A DNA stretch of 64,000 nucleotides from an uncultured Mobiluncus sp. (GCF_947254095.1 NZ_CAMYBV010000001.1:1-64000); one strand, 5' to 3'. Counted from the stretch's first letter, positions 50,838 to 60,165 are shown. The notes: generated by a model not told the origin, from the sequence alone. Made by a program: numbers and translations.

Positions 50838-50945
50838 GGTACTGGCTCTCTTTGCTTATCCGCTGGGTATCAGCACACCTCAGCAAAAATCGATTAGTAA
50901 AGAAACAATGTCTGTTTTTTGTTGGTACTGCAACGAAACGTGTAG

Positions 50946-51019
50946 TACCCCGGGTGAGATTCGAACTCACAACAAGCCGGGTTTGAGCCGACCGCCTCTA
51001 CCAGTTGGGCTACCAGGGC
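50946..51019 (-). tRNA. tRNA with anticodon CAA (Leu by code) but a short variable loop
   Basis: On the minus strand a complete 74-base class I cloverleaf forms. The acceptor is GCCCTGG/CCGGGGT (including G1-U72 and one more G-U), the D stem GCC/GGC, and the anticodon stem GTCGG/CCGGC with loop CT-CAA-AC. The variable loop is only TTGTT, the T arm GTGAG/CTCAC with TTCGAAT, and the discriminator A. CAA decodes UUG leucine codons, yet bacterial tRNA-Leu is normally class II with a long variable arm, as tRNA-Leu(GAG) at 28459 is. CCA is not encoded. Structure is certain; charging identity is open. Confidence 0.85.
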
Positions 51020-51126
51020 ATTCTTTGTGAAGGTTCAGTAAATCACCGTCGCAAAGACTTCATATATACTAAAGTATCTAACGAGAAAATCAAATCGAGT
51101 CCACTCACAAGGGAGATCTGAAAGAG

Positions 51127-51735
51127 ATGGCGAAGACGACATCTGCAGCAAAGGACACCAAAATTCACAGACGGGTTATAGTGGCGGAAGACGAGGCCTT
51201 AATCCGGCTCGACATTGTCGAAACCATGAAAGAAAACGACTTCGAAGTGGTTGGCGAAGCTGCCGACGGCGAAGAAGCCGTAACCCTAGCTTTGGAACTG
51301 GAACCTGACTTGATTGTCATGGACATAAAAATGCCGAAACTAGATGGCATCGCGGCAGCCGAAAAAATCATGAAGGAAGCCCCCTGCGCCATCGTGATGC
51401 TCACCGCTTTTTCCGATAAGGAACTCATCGAACGCGCCAAAGATGCCGGCACTATGGCGTACTTGGTGAAACCCTTTGACCCCAAAGATTTACTGCCCGC
51501 GGTGGAAGTAGCCCTGTCGCGCCACCAGGAGCTGCTCTCCTTGGAAGATTCCATCGCGGATCTGCAAGACCGGCTCAGCACCCGCAAACAGGTAGACCGC
51601 GCCAAAGGCCTTTTGATGGAAAAAATGGAGCTGACCGAGCCAGAAGCGTTCCGCTGGATTCAAAAAACTTCGATGGATCGCCGCTTGTCCATGCGGGAGG
51701 TTGCCGACGCGGTCATTGACCAGCTGGGGGATTAG
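51127..51735 (+). CDS. pdtaR: ANTAR-domain response regulator PdtaR
   Basis: A two-component regulator that acts on RNA. The receiver domain has the acidic pair (VAEDEALI), phospho-acceptor Asp66 (DLIVMDIKMP), Thr (VMLTAFSD) and Lys (YLVKPFDP). The C-terminal ANTAR domain (about residues 140-200, TRKQVDRAKGLLMEKMELTE ... SMREVADAVI) binds tandem RNA hairpins to prevent termination. The partner kinase (PdtaS) is not in the window. The SD AAGGGAGATCTGAAAGAG precedes the ATG. Its position just before polA and next to a Leu-anticodon tRNA recalls other actinobacteria. Target hairpins may include leaders elsewhere in the genome. Confidence 0.93.
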   Translation: MAKTTSAAKDTKIHRRVIVAEDEALIRLDIVETMKENDFEVVGEAADGEEAVTLALELEPDLIVMDIKMPKLDGIAAAEKIMKEAPCAIVMLTAFSDKELIERAKDAGTMAYLVKPFDPKDLLPAVEVALSRHQELLSLEDSIADLQDRLSTRKQVDRAKGLLMEKMELTEPEAFRWIQKTSMDRRLSMREVADAVIDQLGD

Positions 51736-51774
51736 TTCCGTTCAATAGTTTGCGTCCTCACCATTTGGAAAAGG

Positions 51775-52170
51775 TCACTTTTCCAGGTGTTCGACGATTG
51801 CGCAGCTCATCAGCCCGGTGGAAATGACCTTGCCGCTGTCTTCGCTGACGTTCTCAAAACGGTAAACCGCAGTGCGTCGCCCCAAATGTACCGCGTCTAC
51901 GGTACAAACAATGTTTCCGCCCAATCCCGGTTTAATGTGGGTTATGTCAAGGTGTGCCCCCACAGTGGATTTTCCGGACTTTTGGGCCCACTTATAGGCT
52001 GCAAATGACGCCACTGTCTCAGCCAGCAAAGCGGCCGCGCCGCCGTGCAAAATTCCAAAAGGCTGGGTGTTGCCTTCCACCGGCATAATTCCAACGGCGT
52101 GTTCGGGCGTAATCTCACGGAAAGTTATGCCCATTTTCGCAATCGCTGCACCAATGTTGTTCTCGTCCAT
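51775..52170 (-). CDS. PaaI/MenI-type hotdog thioesterase
   Basis: A 131-residue acyl-CoA thioesterase with the hotdog signature NTQPFGILHGGAAALLAETVAS, in which Gly-Gly and the catalytic Glu are conserved, then THIKPGLGGNIVCTVDAVHLG. Small proteins of this type hydrolyse 1,4-dihydroxy-2-naphthoyl-CoA in menaquinone synthesis or phenylacetyl-CoA-type substrates; which applies here is not known. The ATG is preceded by CAGGAGGCG on the minus strand. It lies divergent from polA and converges on pdtaR. Confidence 0.87.
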   Translation of the reverse strand: MDENNIGAAIAKMGITFREITPEHAVGIMPVEGNTQPFGILHGGAAALLAETVASFAAYKWAQKSGKSTVGAHLDITHIKPGLGGNIVCTVDAVHLGRRTAVYRFENVSEDSGKVISTGLMSCAIVEHLEK

Positions 52171-52203
52171 TTTCGCCTCCTGGGTTACTGGTAGCCTTAA
52201 GTC

Positions 52204-54999
52204 ATGGCTGAAAAACGTTTACTGGTATTGGACGGACACTCCCTCGCGTTCCGCGCTTTCTTTTCGCGGGATCCGGAAAGTTTCCGCACCTCCACGGGTG
52301 TCTATACCAATGCAGTACACGGATTTTGCTCTATGTTACTAAAAATGATTCGCAGCGAAAAGCCGACCCATATCGGGGCGGCCTTCGATTTGTCGCGTCA
52401 TTCTTTCCGTACTGATATTTATCCTGAATACAAGGGAGGACGCAGCGACACCCCCGAAGAATTCATTGGACAGGTCGAAAATATTCAAAAGCTGCTGACC
52501 GCAATGGGGATTAAGTGGTTGACAGAACCCAACGTTGAGGCCGATGACATTTTGGCGACTTTGACGGCAAAAGGGATTAAAAACGGCATGGAGGTATTGG
52601 TTTCGTCAGGGGACCGCGACACTTTTCAGCTTATTTCCGACAACGTCACCGTGCTTTACCCGGGACGCAGTATTGCGGACACAAAACGGATGACTCCCCA
52701 AGCAGTAAAAGACAAATACGATGTCTGGCCCCAGCAGTACCCGGAAATCGCCGCCCTGGTGGGCGAGCACGCCGATAATTTGCCGGGCGTTCCTTTGGTC
52801 GGGGAAAAAGTCGCTGCGGCTTGGATTAATGAATACGGTTCCCTGGACGCTTTGCTGGAGCATCGCGACGAGCTCACAGGCAAACGTGGGGAAAATTTGC
52901 GTCAACACATAGAAGACGTCTTGCGGAATCGCCAGCTCAATCGGCTACGCACCGACCTGCAGCTTCGGGTCGGTTTAGAGGACTTGCACTGGACCGGCTT
53001 CGATGCTGAGGCAGTAAAAGCCGTGTGCGATGAGCTGGAGTTCAATCAGCTGCGCACCCAGATACTGAAACTCGGTCAAACTCTCGGGATGACGTCCGCC
53101 AATGCAGTAGCCTCCGGTGGTGCGTCCAGCGAGATAGAGGAACCTGAACCACAGGATGCTGACGGTTTTGGGGTGATACCGAATCCTGAGCGGTTCCGTC
53201 TGGGGAGTGACTTCACCCCGGCACAGTTTGCCCAATGGCTGCAAAGTACGGAGAAAAACAGTTTAGGTATTTGGGCAGTGGGCAACATCGGGGTCACCAA
53301 TCCGCGGATTGACTGGCTGTTTTTGGCTACAGACCAAACTCCCCAGGGGCAGTTTGTGTTGATTGTCCCTGACGAACTGACACCGGAAACGGAACGTATG
53401 CTGCGCGATGCTTTGATGGGGAACCGCGAAAAAACCGTGTATGACGCGAAATCGCTGCGTCACGCGCTGCGCGCCCACGGCTGGGAATTACACGGCGCGG
53501 TCACGGACGTGAATATGCTCGATTACCTGGTAAATCCCGACGGGAACCGTACCAAGTTTGCCAGGGTGACGAAGCGCTTGCTGGGTTGGGAAATTGATGA
53601 GAAACCCTCCGACGTCAGCAAGATTAGTGAACAAATGACTTTGGACTTAGGTCTGGAACCGGACGGAGAGTCCCAGGCTCAACCGTGGCCACAAACCCTG
53701 ATTAATCAAGGCATATATACTTACGCTTTGCTGCGGATGCAGCCCATGCTCCAGCAGTTGGCGCGTTTCCGGCGGGTTGACGGGTTACTGGAATTGGAGA
53801 ACCCACTTTCCCTGATGTTAGAAAAAATGGAATATACCGGCATCGGTATTGATACGATTTGCCTGGATGATTACGCTCAGAGTCTGCAATCTGATGTAGA
53901 GATGGCTCAGAAATCTGCTTTCGAATCCATTGGCCGTGAGGTCAATCTATCCTCCCCAAAGCAGCTGCAGGATGTTCTGTTTACCCAGTTAGAGCTACCG
54001 AAAACTAAAAAGACCAAAACTGGATATACTACCGACGCAAAGGCTTTGGAGGAACTCGCGCGATACAATCCGCATCCTTTCCTCGAAGCACTTTTATACC
54101 ATCGTGACCGGATAAAACTTTTACAGATTGTGCGCAATCTGCGCGACCGGGTGGGCGATGACGGCAGGATTCATACCACTTTTGGGCAAACCGTAGCCGC
54201 GACCGGACGGTTGTCCTCCATTGATCCGAACCTGCAAAACATTCCGGCACGCACTGCGGACGGGCAAAAAATTCGAGAAGCCTTTGTGCCTCAGAAACCC
54301 TATACCGCATTGATGACAGCAGATTATTCACAGATTGAGATGCGGATTATGGCGCATCTCTCCGGCGACGAGGGGCTGCTGGCGGCGTTTGCTTCCGGCG
54401 AGGACCTGCACCGTTCAGTGGCGGCTTTGGTTTACGGAGTGACACCCGATGAAGTGACCGCCACCCAACGCTCCCACGTCAAGGCAACTTCTTACGGGTT
54501 GGCGTACGGATTGAGCGCTTTTGGTTTGGCCGGTCAGCTGAATATCTCTCAGAGGGACGCCAAGCAACTGATGGACACCTATTTTGAGCGGTTCGGAAAG
54601 GTGCGGGACTATTTGAATTCCATTGTCACCACTGCCACCAAGGTTGGTTACACGGAAACCATGCGCGGACGACGTCGGTACCTGCCGGATTTACGCTCTA
54701 CGAATCGGAACGTGGCTGATAATGCCCGGCGCGCGGCACTAAATGCTCCCATCCAGGGCAGTGCGGCCGACCTTATGAAAGAAGCGATGCTCCAGGTTGA
54801 TGCTGATTTGCAACGCGAACATTTGCAGTCTCGTGTGTTGCTGCAAGTCCATGACGAACTCGTCTTAGAGGTCGCACCCGGAGAAGAGGAGAGCTTGGAA
54901 ACCTTGGTACGTGGAGCGATGACGGGTGTCGCGAAACTGCGGGTTCCGCTGGAAGTTTCGGTGGGCCTTGGCCCTAATTGGAGAGCCGCTGCGCACTAA
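52204..54999 (+). CDS. polA: DNA polymerase I
   Basis: A 931-residue repair and Okazaki-fragment polymerase. The N-terminal 5'-nuclease domain has LLVLDGHSLAFRAFF, WLTEPNVEADDILATL and the ALVGEHADNLPGVPLVGEKVA helix-hairpin-helix. The middle exonuclease-like domain lacks the DxE and other metal ligands, so proofreading is probably absent, as in other actinobacterial PolA. The polymerase domain carries motif A LMTADYSQIEMRIMAHLSGD, motif B HVKATSYGLAYGLSAFG and motif C LLQVHDELVLEV. No SD is seen; TAGCCT lies about six bases before the ATG, a possible leaderless start. Confidence 0.95.
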   Translation: MAEKRLLVLDGHSLAFRAFFSRDPESFRTSTGVYTNAVHGFCSMLLKMIRSEKPTHIGAAFDLSRHSFRTDIYPEYKGGRSDTPEEFIGQVENIQKLLTAMGIKWLTEPNVEADDILATLTAKGIKNGMEVLVSSGDRDTFQLISDNVTVLYPGRSIADTKRMTPQAVKDKYDVWPQQYPEIAALVGEHADNLPGVPLVGEKVAAAWINEYGSLDALLEHRDELTGKRGENLRQHIEDVLRNRQLNRLRTDLQLRVGLEDLHWTGFDAEAVKAVCDELEFNQLRTQILKLGQTLGMTSANAVASGGASSEIEEPEPQDADGFGVIPNPERFRLGSDFTPAQFAQWLQSTEKNSLGIWAVGNIGVTNPRIDWLFLATDQTPQGQFVLIVPDELTPETERMLRDALMGNREKTVYDAKSLRHALRAHGWELHGAVTDVNMLDYLVNPDGNRTKFARVTKRLLGWEIDEKPSDVSKISEQMTLDLGLEPDGESQAQPWPQTLINQGIYTYALLRMQPMLQQLARFRRVDGLLELENPLSLMLEKMEYTGIGIDTICLDDYAQSLQSDVEMAQKSAFESIGREVNLSSPKQLQDVLFTQLELPKTKKTKTGYTTDAKALEELARYNPHPFLEALLYHRDRIKLLQIVRNLRDRVGDDGRIHTTFGQTVAATGRLSSIDPNLQNIPARTADGQKIREAFVPQKPYTALMTADYSQIEMRIMAHLSGDEGLLAAFASGEDLHRSVAALVYGVTPDEVTATQRSHVKATSYGLAYGLSAFGLAGQLNISQRDAKQLMDTYFERFGKVRDYLNSIVTTATKVGYTETMRGRRRYLPDLRSTNRNVADNARRAALNAPIQGSAADLMKEAMLQVDADLQREHLQSRVLLQVHDELVLEVAPGEEESLETLVRGAMTGVAKLRVPLEVSVGLGPNWRAAAH

Positions 55000-55008
55000 A
55001 AACCAGGA

Positions 55009-55035
55009 ACCGGCACCGGGAGATCCGGTACCGGT
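55009..55035. terminator. Inverted repeat between polA and the symporter gene
   Basis: ACCGG-C-ACCGG pairs with CCGGT-A-CCGGT around a five-base loop, between two converging genes. No long T-run follows on either strand, so termination is plausible but not certain. Confidence 0.45.
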
Positions 55036-55055
55036 CCGCGGTAAGTTGGAATCGG

Positions 55056-56357
55056 TTACTTTACATCTTCGAGGTACTTATCGGTGTCGAAGTTGTTTTC
55101 ACCGGCAAAGCTCTGGGCGATTTCTTTGTCGTTGTCGTCAATCTTGCCGCTCGAGAACCGCGCCATTAGCATAGCGATAGCACCATCGCCGGTCACGTTC
55201 GTAGCTGTCCCAAACGGATCGAGGGCGATGTAAGAAGCAATCATCAACGCAACTTGTGCATCGTTGAATCCCAGCATGGAGGACAAGATTCCAGTCGCCG
55301 CCATAATAGCGCCGCCGGGAACGCCAGGAGCTGCCACCATGGTGACGCCCAACATAAAGATGAACCCGACGAACTGGGCGACACTGACCTTAATATCGGA
55401 GGTCATAATGATAGCCAACGCGAATGCAGTAATCTTCGAGGTCGACCCCGCCAAGTGAATCGTGGCGCACAGCGGTACCGTGAACGAAGCGACCGGGTCG
55501 GGAACCCCAATCTTCTTGACTTGACGCAAGGTCACCGGAATCGTGGCCGCGGACGAAGACGTCCCCAAAGCGGTCGCGTAGGCGGGCAGCATCGTCAACA
55601 GAGCCTTGAAAGGATTGACTCCGAAAGCCAAACCGCCGACCAGGTACAGGGTGACTAGGATAATGACCTCCAACACCAAGACCAGGATGACCACGACCGC
55701 CAGCACGGCGATGACGTTGTAAACCTCACCGGTCTTGGTCATGTTGAGGAAGATGCCGAAGATGTGAATCGGCAGCAGAGGAATGATAACTTTTTCAATC
55801 AACTTGATGATGATGGCGCGGAACTCTACGAAAGCACGCCGCAATGTGCCGCGGGACACCATGGACAAGCCGATGCCCATGATGAACGACAAAATGAGCG
55901 CGCCCAGCACGGAAATCGGGGCGGGAATCTCCAAAGTCACCGCTGGGGCAATACTGGACGCTGACGGATCTGCAACGGAAGCCAGGGAACCCTTGCGCAA
56001 GAAGTTCGGCAACACGCTCTCGGAAATGCCGTAGGTCAGGAACCCGGAATACATCGTCGAGATGTAGGCGACCAAAGCGGTCAATCCCAGCCACTTCGCT
56101 GAACCGGAACCGAGGTCAGCAATAGCGGGGGTCACCAGCCCGATAATAATCAGTGGGATACAGAAGTTCAGGAACTGGCCAAACAAAGAATTGAAAGTGG
56201 CGAAACCCACAACGACGGGCTTGGGAACGAAAAGCCCAAAAATAATGCCCAGGACAATCGCGATGACAACCCAGAGCAAGATGCCACCCTTTTTGAAAAA
56301 ATTCACTATAGACTCCATGCCCTGCATTAAACCATACTTTTTACACGCTCTTTTCAT
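55056..56357 (-). CDS. Dicarboxylate/amino acid:cation symporter (DAACS family)
   Basis: A sodium- or proton-coupled carrier of 433 residues with about eight transmembrane segments. Family features are the serine-rich re-entrant loop GTSSSAATIPVTLRQ, the substrate/cation segment VPLCATIHLAGSTSK, MVAAPGVPGGAIMAA, and the unwound helix ALDPFGTATNVTGDGA. It may transport glutamate, aspartate, serine/threonine or a dicarboxylate; the sequence does not decide. The start ATG 56357 follows GGGAGGTGATC, an unusually long match to the 16S anti-SD, so high translation is expected. It converges on polA and diverges from rpsA. Confidence 0.9.
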   Translation of the reverse strand: MKRACKKYGLMQGMESIVNFFKKGGILLWVVIAIVLGIIFGLFVPKPVVVGFATFNSLFGQFLNFCIPLIIIGLVTPAIADLGSGSAKWLGLTALVAYISTMYSGFLTYGISESVLPNFLRKGSLASVADPSASSIAPAVTLEIPAPISVLGALILSFIMGIGLSMVSRGTLRRAFVEFRAIIIKLIEKVIIPLLPIHIFGIFLNMTKTGEVYNVIAVLAVVVILVLVLEVIILVTLYLVGGLAFGVNPFKALLTMLPAYATALGTSSSAATIPVTLRQVKKIGVPDPVASFTVPLCATIHLAGSTSKITAFALAIIMTSDIKVSVAQFVGFIFMLGVTMVAAPGVPGGAIMAATGILSSMLGFNDAQVALMIASYIALDPFGTATNVTGDGAIAMLMARFSSGKIDDNDKEIAQSFAGENNFDTDKYLEDVK

Positions 56358-56471
56358 CTGATCACCTCCCGCCTGCTAACCGTGGCTGGCCCCGCGAAAA
56401 ACCCGCTTTTAGCCGCAGTGCATGCCGGGGAGTCTCGGAAAGTAAATTCTGGGGTCTATTTCGGTTTTAAT

Positions 56472-56500
56472 TTGGATAGGCCAGCGCTATCCAGTAAGAT
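56472..56500 (+). promoter_or_regulatory. rpsA promoter
   Basis: TTGGAT (56472-56477) and TAAGAT (56495-56500) are separated by 17 bases. This would give an rpsA leader of about 95 bases. Ribosomal S1 genes often have regulatory leaders; no specific structure is recognised here. Confidence 0.55.
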
Positions 56501-56603
56501 AGATGCTTGGTGTTTTATCGCTTTATGGTGGCTTTTTAGCCGTCTGAGAGCGAGACAGCATCGGTAATTATTCCTACTACCTGACCTTGGAGTCACCAAC
56601 TAA

Positions 56604-58076
56604 ATGTCCAATACTACTAATGTCCCTACTACTGTTCCTCAGGTTGCCATTAACGACATCGGCTCGACCGAGGACCTCATCAAAGAAATCGACAAGACCA
56701 TCAAGTACTTCAACGATGGTGATCTTGTCTCCGGAACCGTCGTGAAAGTTGATCGCGACGAAGTTTTGCTCGATATCGGTTACAAAACCGAAGGCGTTAT
56801 TCTTTCCCGCGAACTGTCCATTAAGCATGATGTGGACCCCGACGCGGAAGTCAAAGTTGGTGACGAAATCGAAGCTCTGGTCCTCCAAAAGGAAGACAAA
56901 GAAGGCCGCTTGCTGCTGTCCAAGAAGCGCGCTCAGTACGAACGCGCTTGGGGCGATATCGAAAAGGTGAAGCAGGAAGACGGGGTCGTCAACGGCACCG
57001 TTATCGAGGTTGTCAAGGGCGGTTTGATTATTGACATCGGCCTGCGCGGATTCCTGCCGGCCTCCCTGGTGGAGATGCGCCGTGTCCGCGACCTGCAGCC
57101 TTACATTGGCCGCCAGCTGGAAACCAAGATTATCGAACTGGACAAGAACCGCAACAACGTGGTTTTGTCCCGTCGTGCTTTCTTGGAACAGACTCAGTCC
57201 GAGGTGCGCACTACGTTCCTGTCTACCTTGCAAAAGGGTCAGGTTCGCAAGGGCGTGGTGTCCTCCATCGTCAACTTCGGCGCGTTCGTCGATTTGGGCG
57301 GGGTGGACGGCCTGGTGCACGTGTCCGAGCTGTCCTGGAAGCACATTGATCACCCCTCCGAGGTAGTTCAGGTCGGCCAGGAAGTCACCGTGGAAGTTCT
57401 CGACGTTGACTTTGATCGTGAACGCGTGTCCCTGTCCTTGAAGGCTACTCAGGAAGATCCGTGGCAGACTTTCGCTCGTACTCACAAGATCGGTCAAATC
57501 GTTCCGGGTAAGGTCACCAAGTTGGTGCCTTTCGGTGTGTTTGTCCGGGTCGAAGATGGTATCGAGGGCTTGGTGCACGTCTCCGAGTTGGCCACTCGTC
57601 ACGTGGAGGTTCCCGAACAGGTCGCCAAGATTGGTGATGAAATCTTTGTCAAGGTTATCGATATTGACCTCGAACGCCGCCGTATCTCGCTGTCCTTGAA
57701 GCAGGCCAACGAGGGGCTGGACGTAAGCTCTGATGACTTTGATCCTTCGCTTTACGGTATGTCTGCCGAATACGACGCGGAGGGCAACTACAAGTACCCC
57801 GAAGGCTTCGATCCGGAAACGAACGAGTGGATGGATGGCTACGAGGAACAGCGCGCTGCTTGGGAGGCCTCCTACGCTGCGGCTCAGGCTCGTTTTGAAG
57901 CCCACAAGGAACAGGTCAAGGTCGCTCAGGAAGCCGACAAGGAAGCCGCTATCGCTCAAGGCGTAGCTGAACAGACTTCTTACAGCTCCACCACCGAGGA
58001 AGAAGCCGATACCTCTGGTACCTTGGCCGATGACGAGGCTTTGGCGGCGCTGCGCGACAAGCTGGCTGGAGAGTAA
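56604..58076 (+). CDS. rpsA: 30S ribosomal protein S1
   Basis: mRNA-binding ribosomal protein of 490 residues with four S1 (OB-fold) repeats. They begin near residues 40 (GDLVSGTVVKVDRDEVLLDI), 125 (GVVNGTVIEVVKGGLIIDIG), 212 (GQVRKGVVSSIVNFGAFVDL) and 297 (GQIVPGKVTKLVPFGVFVRV). The four-repeat form is normal for actinobacteria, against six in enterobacteria. The C-terminal 110 residues are Glu/Ala/Tyr-rich and probably disordered. Codon use is strongly biased to a small set, as for a highly expressed gene. It is followed by a strong terminator. Confidence 0.96.
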   Translation: MSNTTNVPTTVPQVAINDIGSTEDLIKEIDKTIKYFNDGDLVSGTVVKVDRDEVLLDIGYKTEGVILSRELSIKHDVDPDAEVKVGDEIEALVLQKEDKEGRLLLSKKRAQYERAWGDIEKVKQEDGVVNGTVIEVVKGGLIIDIGLRGFLPASLVEMRRVRDLQPYIGRQLETKIIELDKNRNNVVLSRRAFLEQTQSEVRTTFLSTLQKGQVRKGVVSSIVNFGAFVDLGGVDGLVHVSELSWKHIDHPSEVVQVGQEVTVEVLDVDFDRERVSLSLKATQEDPWQTFARTHKIGQIVPGKVTKLVPFGVFVRVEDGIEGLVHVSELATRHVEVPEQVAKIGDEIFVKVIDIDLERRRISLSLKQANEGLDVSSDDFDPSLYGMSAEYDAEGNYKYPEGFDPETNEWMDGYEEQRAAWEASYAAAQARFEAHKEQVKVAQEADKEAAIAQGVAEQTSYSSTTEEEADTSGTLADDEALAALRDKLAGE

Positions 58077-58123
58077 AACCTCGTAAGCCTCGGCGCGGCT
58101 GTCAGGCCGGCAATAATTTCAAT

Positions 58124-58160
58124 AGTGATGCGGAAACGATTGGGTTTCCGCATCACTTTT
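58124..58160 (+). terminator. Terminator of rpsA
   Basis: AGTGATGCGGAAAC (58124-58137) pairs perfectly with GTTTCCGCATCACT (58144-58157) around a six-base loop, followed by TTTA. It lies 48 bases after the rpsA stop. Confidence 0.9.
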
Positions 58161-58301
58161 ATGCTCGATTTTTGCACCGGCATTTGGCCACATTTCCCCG
58201 CGGGGTGGCTTAAGCTGAAAAAGATTGCGGTTTTTTGATAACCGGTTGAGACCTGTTCAGCACCGCCACAATGTTGAGTTCAGCACAGAGAGGTAACTGT
58301 C

Positions 58302-59477
58302 GTGAAAATTGTCATTGCCCCGGATTCATTTAAGGGTTCTTTATCTGCCGAGGAAGCGGTAGCTGCCATGAAACGCGGCGTTGAGGCCATTTTCCCTGAC
58401 ACCGAGACGGTCGCGGTGCCGGTGGCAGACGGCGGGGAAGGCACGGCCGCAGTCATGCTCAATGCTTATGGCGGCGAAGTGAAAACTGCTCAGACCGTAG
58501 ACGCCTTGGGCCGTGAACGGCAGGGCGAATTTACTTGGATTCCAGCGCGGCGAATGGTCGTCTTGGACACCGCTGAGGCCTGCGGGATTATGTACATTTC
58601 CATGCTGGAACGCAACATCATGGAATCCAACACCGAAGGCGTGGGGATGTTGCTGAAAGCCGCCTTGGAATTGGAGCCCGAGACTATAGTGGTCGGTTTG
58701 GGCGGTTCCGCGACCAATGATGGCGGCTGGGGCATGATGCACAATCTCGGTGCAAAACTGTTTGACGAGGCCGGTCACGAGCTCGAACCGAAAGTTCATG
58801 TGTTGGCTAACGCCGCTCGGTTGGATTTGTCGGGGCTGGATCCGCGTTTGAGCAAAGTTAAGATTGTCGCCGCAAACGATGTGCGTAACCCTCTGACTGG
58901 CCCAAGCGGGGCTTCGGCCTCGTTTGGGCCGCAAAAAGGCGCTAAACCGTTGCAGTTGGGTAAGCTCGACCGTTGCCTCAAGAACTGGGGCCGACTGTTA
59001 GAGGAAACCTCCGGTGTCAAAGTGGCAGACGTAGAAGGTGCCGGTGCTGCTGGAGGCATGGGAGCCGCTTTCCTGGCTTTGGGCGCGGAAAATCGTCGCG
59101 GTTTCGAGGTCGTGGCTGAAGCGACGAATCTGAATGCAGCTATGGAAGGCGCTGACCTGGTGCTGACCGGTGAAGGGCAACTCGACCGACAAACCCAACG
59201 CGGCAAGACGCCCTGGGGTGTGGCCCAGCTAGCTCGCCAACACGGTATCCCCGCCTTAGCGTTTACCGCGCGCCTGGGCTTGGGACATGAGATTTTGCTG
59301 CAGGACGGATTCACCGCGATTATTCCCATCATGCACCAGGCTATGACAGGCGAAAAAGTCGCTATCGAAAAAGCATCCATCATGTTGGAAGACGCGGTGA
59401 CTTTGACTTTGCAGCTGATGACGGTGGGGGCAAATCCTGCCATTAGCGACATTTTGCTGAAAGCACTTGATGATTAA
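58302..59477 (+). CDS. glxK: Glycerate kinase (GlxK type)
   Basis: Phosphorylates D-glycerate, giving 2- or 3-phosphoglycerate. Class I glycerate kinase motifs are APDSFKGSLSAEEAVAAM, VADGGEGTAAVM, TIVVGLGGSATNDGG, ANDVRNPLTGPSGAS and LTGEGQLDRQTQRGKTPWGV. The length (391 aa) is normal. The start GTG follows AGAGAGGTAAC. The gene overlaps coaE by eight bases, so glxK-coaE-uvrB form one operon-like unit. Which phosphoglycerate is produced cannot be read from the sequence. Confidence 0.93.
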   Translation: MKIVIAPDSFKGSLSAEEAVAAMKRGVEAIFPDTETVAVPVADGGEGTAAVMLNAYGGEVKTAQTVDALGRERQGEFTWIPARRMVVLDTAEACGIMYISMLERNIMESNTEGVGMLLKAALELEPETIVVGLGGSATNDGGWGMMHNLGAKLFDEAGHELEPKVHVLANAARLDLSGLDPRLSKVKIVAANDVRNPLTGPSGASASFGPQKGAKPLQLGKLDRCLKNWGRLLEETSGVKVADVEGAGAAGGMGAAFLALGAENRRGFEVVAEATNLNAAMEGADLVLTGEGQLDRQTQRGKTPWGVAQLARQHGIPALAFTARLGLGHEILLQDGFTAIIPIMHQAMTGEKVAIEKASIMLEDAVTLTLQLMTVGANPAISDILLKALDD

Positions 59478-60165
59478 ACAGCTGCGTACGTTCTCCGTTC
59501 CGGATAATCGCGCGTTAAAAGTTGCTATCAGCGGCGGCATCGGTTCGGGAAAGACGGAGTTCACCGATTGTTTGGCAGCTCTCGGCGGGGTTCGCTTTGA
59601 CGCGGATGAGGTGTTACGCGCCGCCACCGGTCCGCAAGGGAGCGCCACGGCACAGATCCGAGAGGCTTTCGGCGAGGTGGTGTGGGAACCGGAGGGACAG
59701 CTTAATCGGACCGCCCTGGCGCAGCTCATTTTTTCTGACCCCGCCGCGAAAGCCCGCCTGGAAGGCATCTTGCACCCTCTCGTCTGGCAGGAAATGGACC
59801 GGGTGTTGGCTGACTTAGGGACGGAAGACGTGCTGGTGGCAGAGATTCCTCTGTTGACCGAAACTGGTAATCACACCCGTTTTGACTGCTGTGTCATGGT
59901 GGATGCCCCCCTGGAAGTGCGCCTCGCGCGCCTCACCCAAGACCGTCAACTGACCGAGGCGCAGGCTCGCGAGCGGATTGACGCGCAAGCCAGCCGTGAC
60001 CAGCGGAAGGCCATCGCGACCTTTTGGGTGGATAACTGCGGTACGCGCGAGGATCTGGAAGCGGACGCGTCAGCGCTGTGGAAGAATCTGTCTGCCCGCC
60101 CGGTGCCGGAGCTTTCAGACTTTGCAGAGCACGGCGGCTCGTCTTTGCCTACACTGGGACTATGA
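59470..60165 (+). CDS. coaE: Dephospho-CoA kinase
   Basis: Last step of coenzyme A synthesis: phosphorylation of the ribose 3'-OH of dephospho-CoA. The P-loop is AISGGIGSGKTEFTD at about residues 20-34, followed by the Asp pair in VRFDADEVLR, the VAEIPLLTETG segment and the lid (LTQDRQLTEAQARERIDAQA). The length is 231 residues. The start ATG 59470 overlaps glxK; its stop shares ATGA with uvrB. Actinobacterial coaE and uvrB are often neighbours. Confidence 0.93.
   Translation: MIKQLRTFSVPDNRALKVAISGGIGSGKTEFTDCLAALGGVRFDADEVLRAATGPQGSATAQIREAFGEVVWEPEGQLNRTALAQLIFSDPAAKARLEGILHPLVWQEMDRVLADLGTEDVLVAEIPLLTETGNHTRFDCCVMVDAPLEVRLARLTQDRQLTEAQARERIDAQASRDQRKAIATFWVDNCGTREDLEADASALWKNLSARPVPELSDFAEHGGSSLPTLGL

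Noticed and set aside
56577..57959. A 460-residue open frame antisense to rpsA
   Set aside because: The mirror of the strongly biased codons of rpsA; the sense strand is a clear S1 protein with promoter and terminator.
59400..60162. SOS box for uvrB
   Set aside because: No TCGAAC-N4-GTTCGA-like palindrome was found upstream of glxK, coaE or uvrB; the only convincing box in the window is at umuD.
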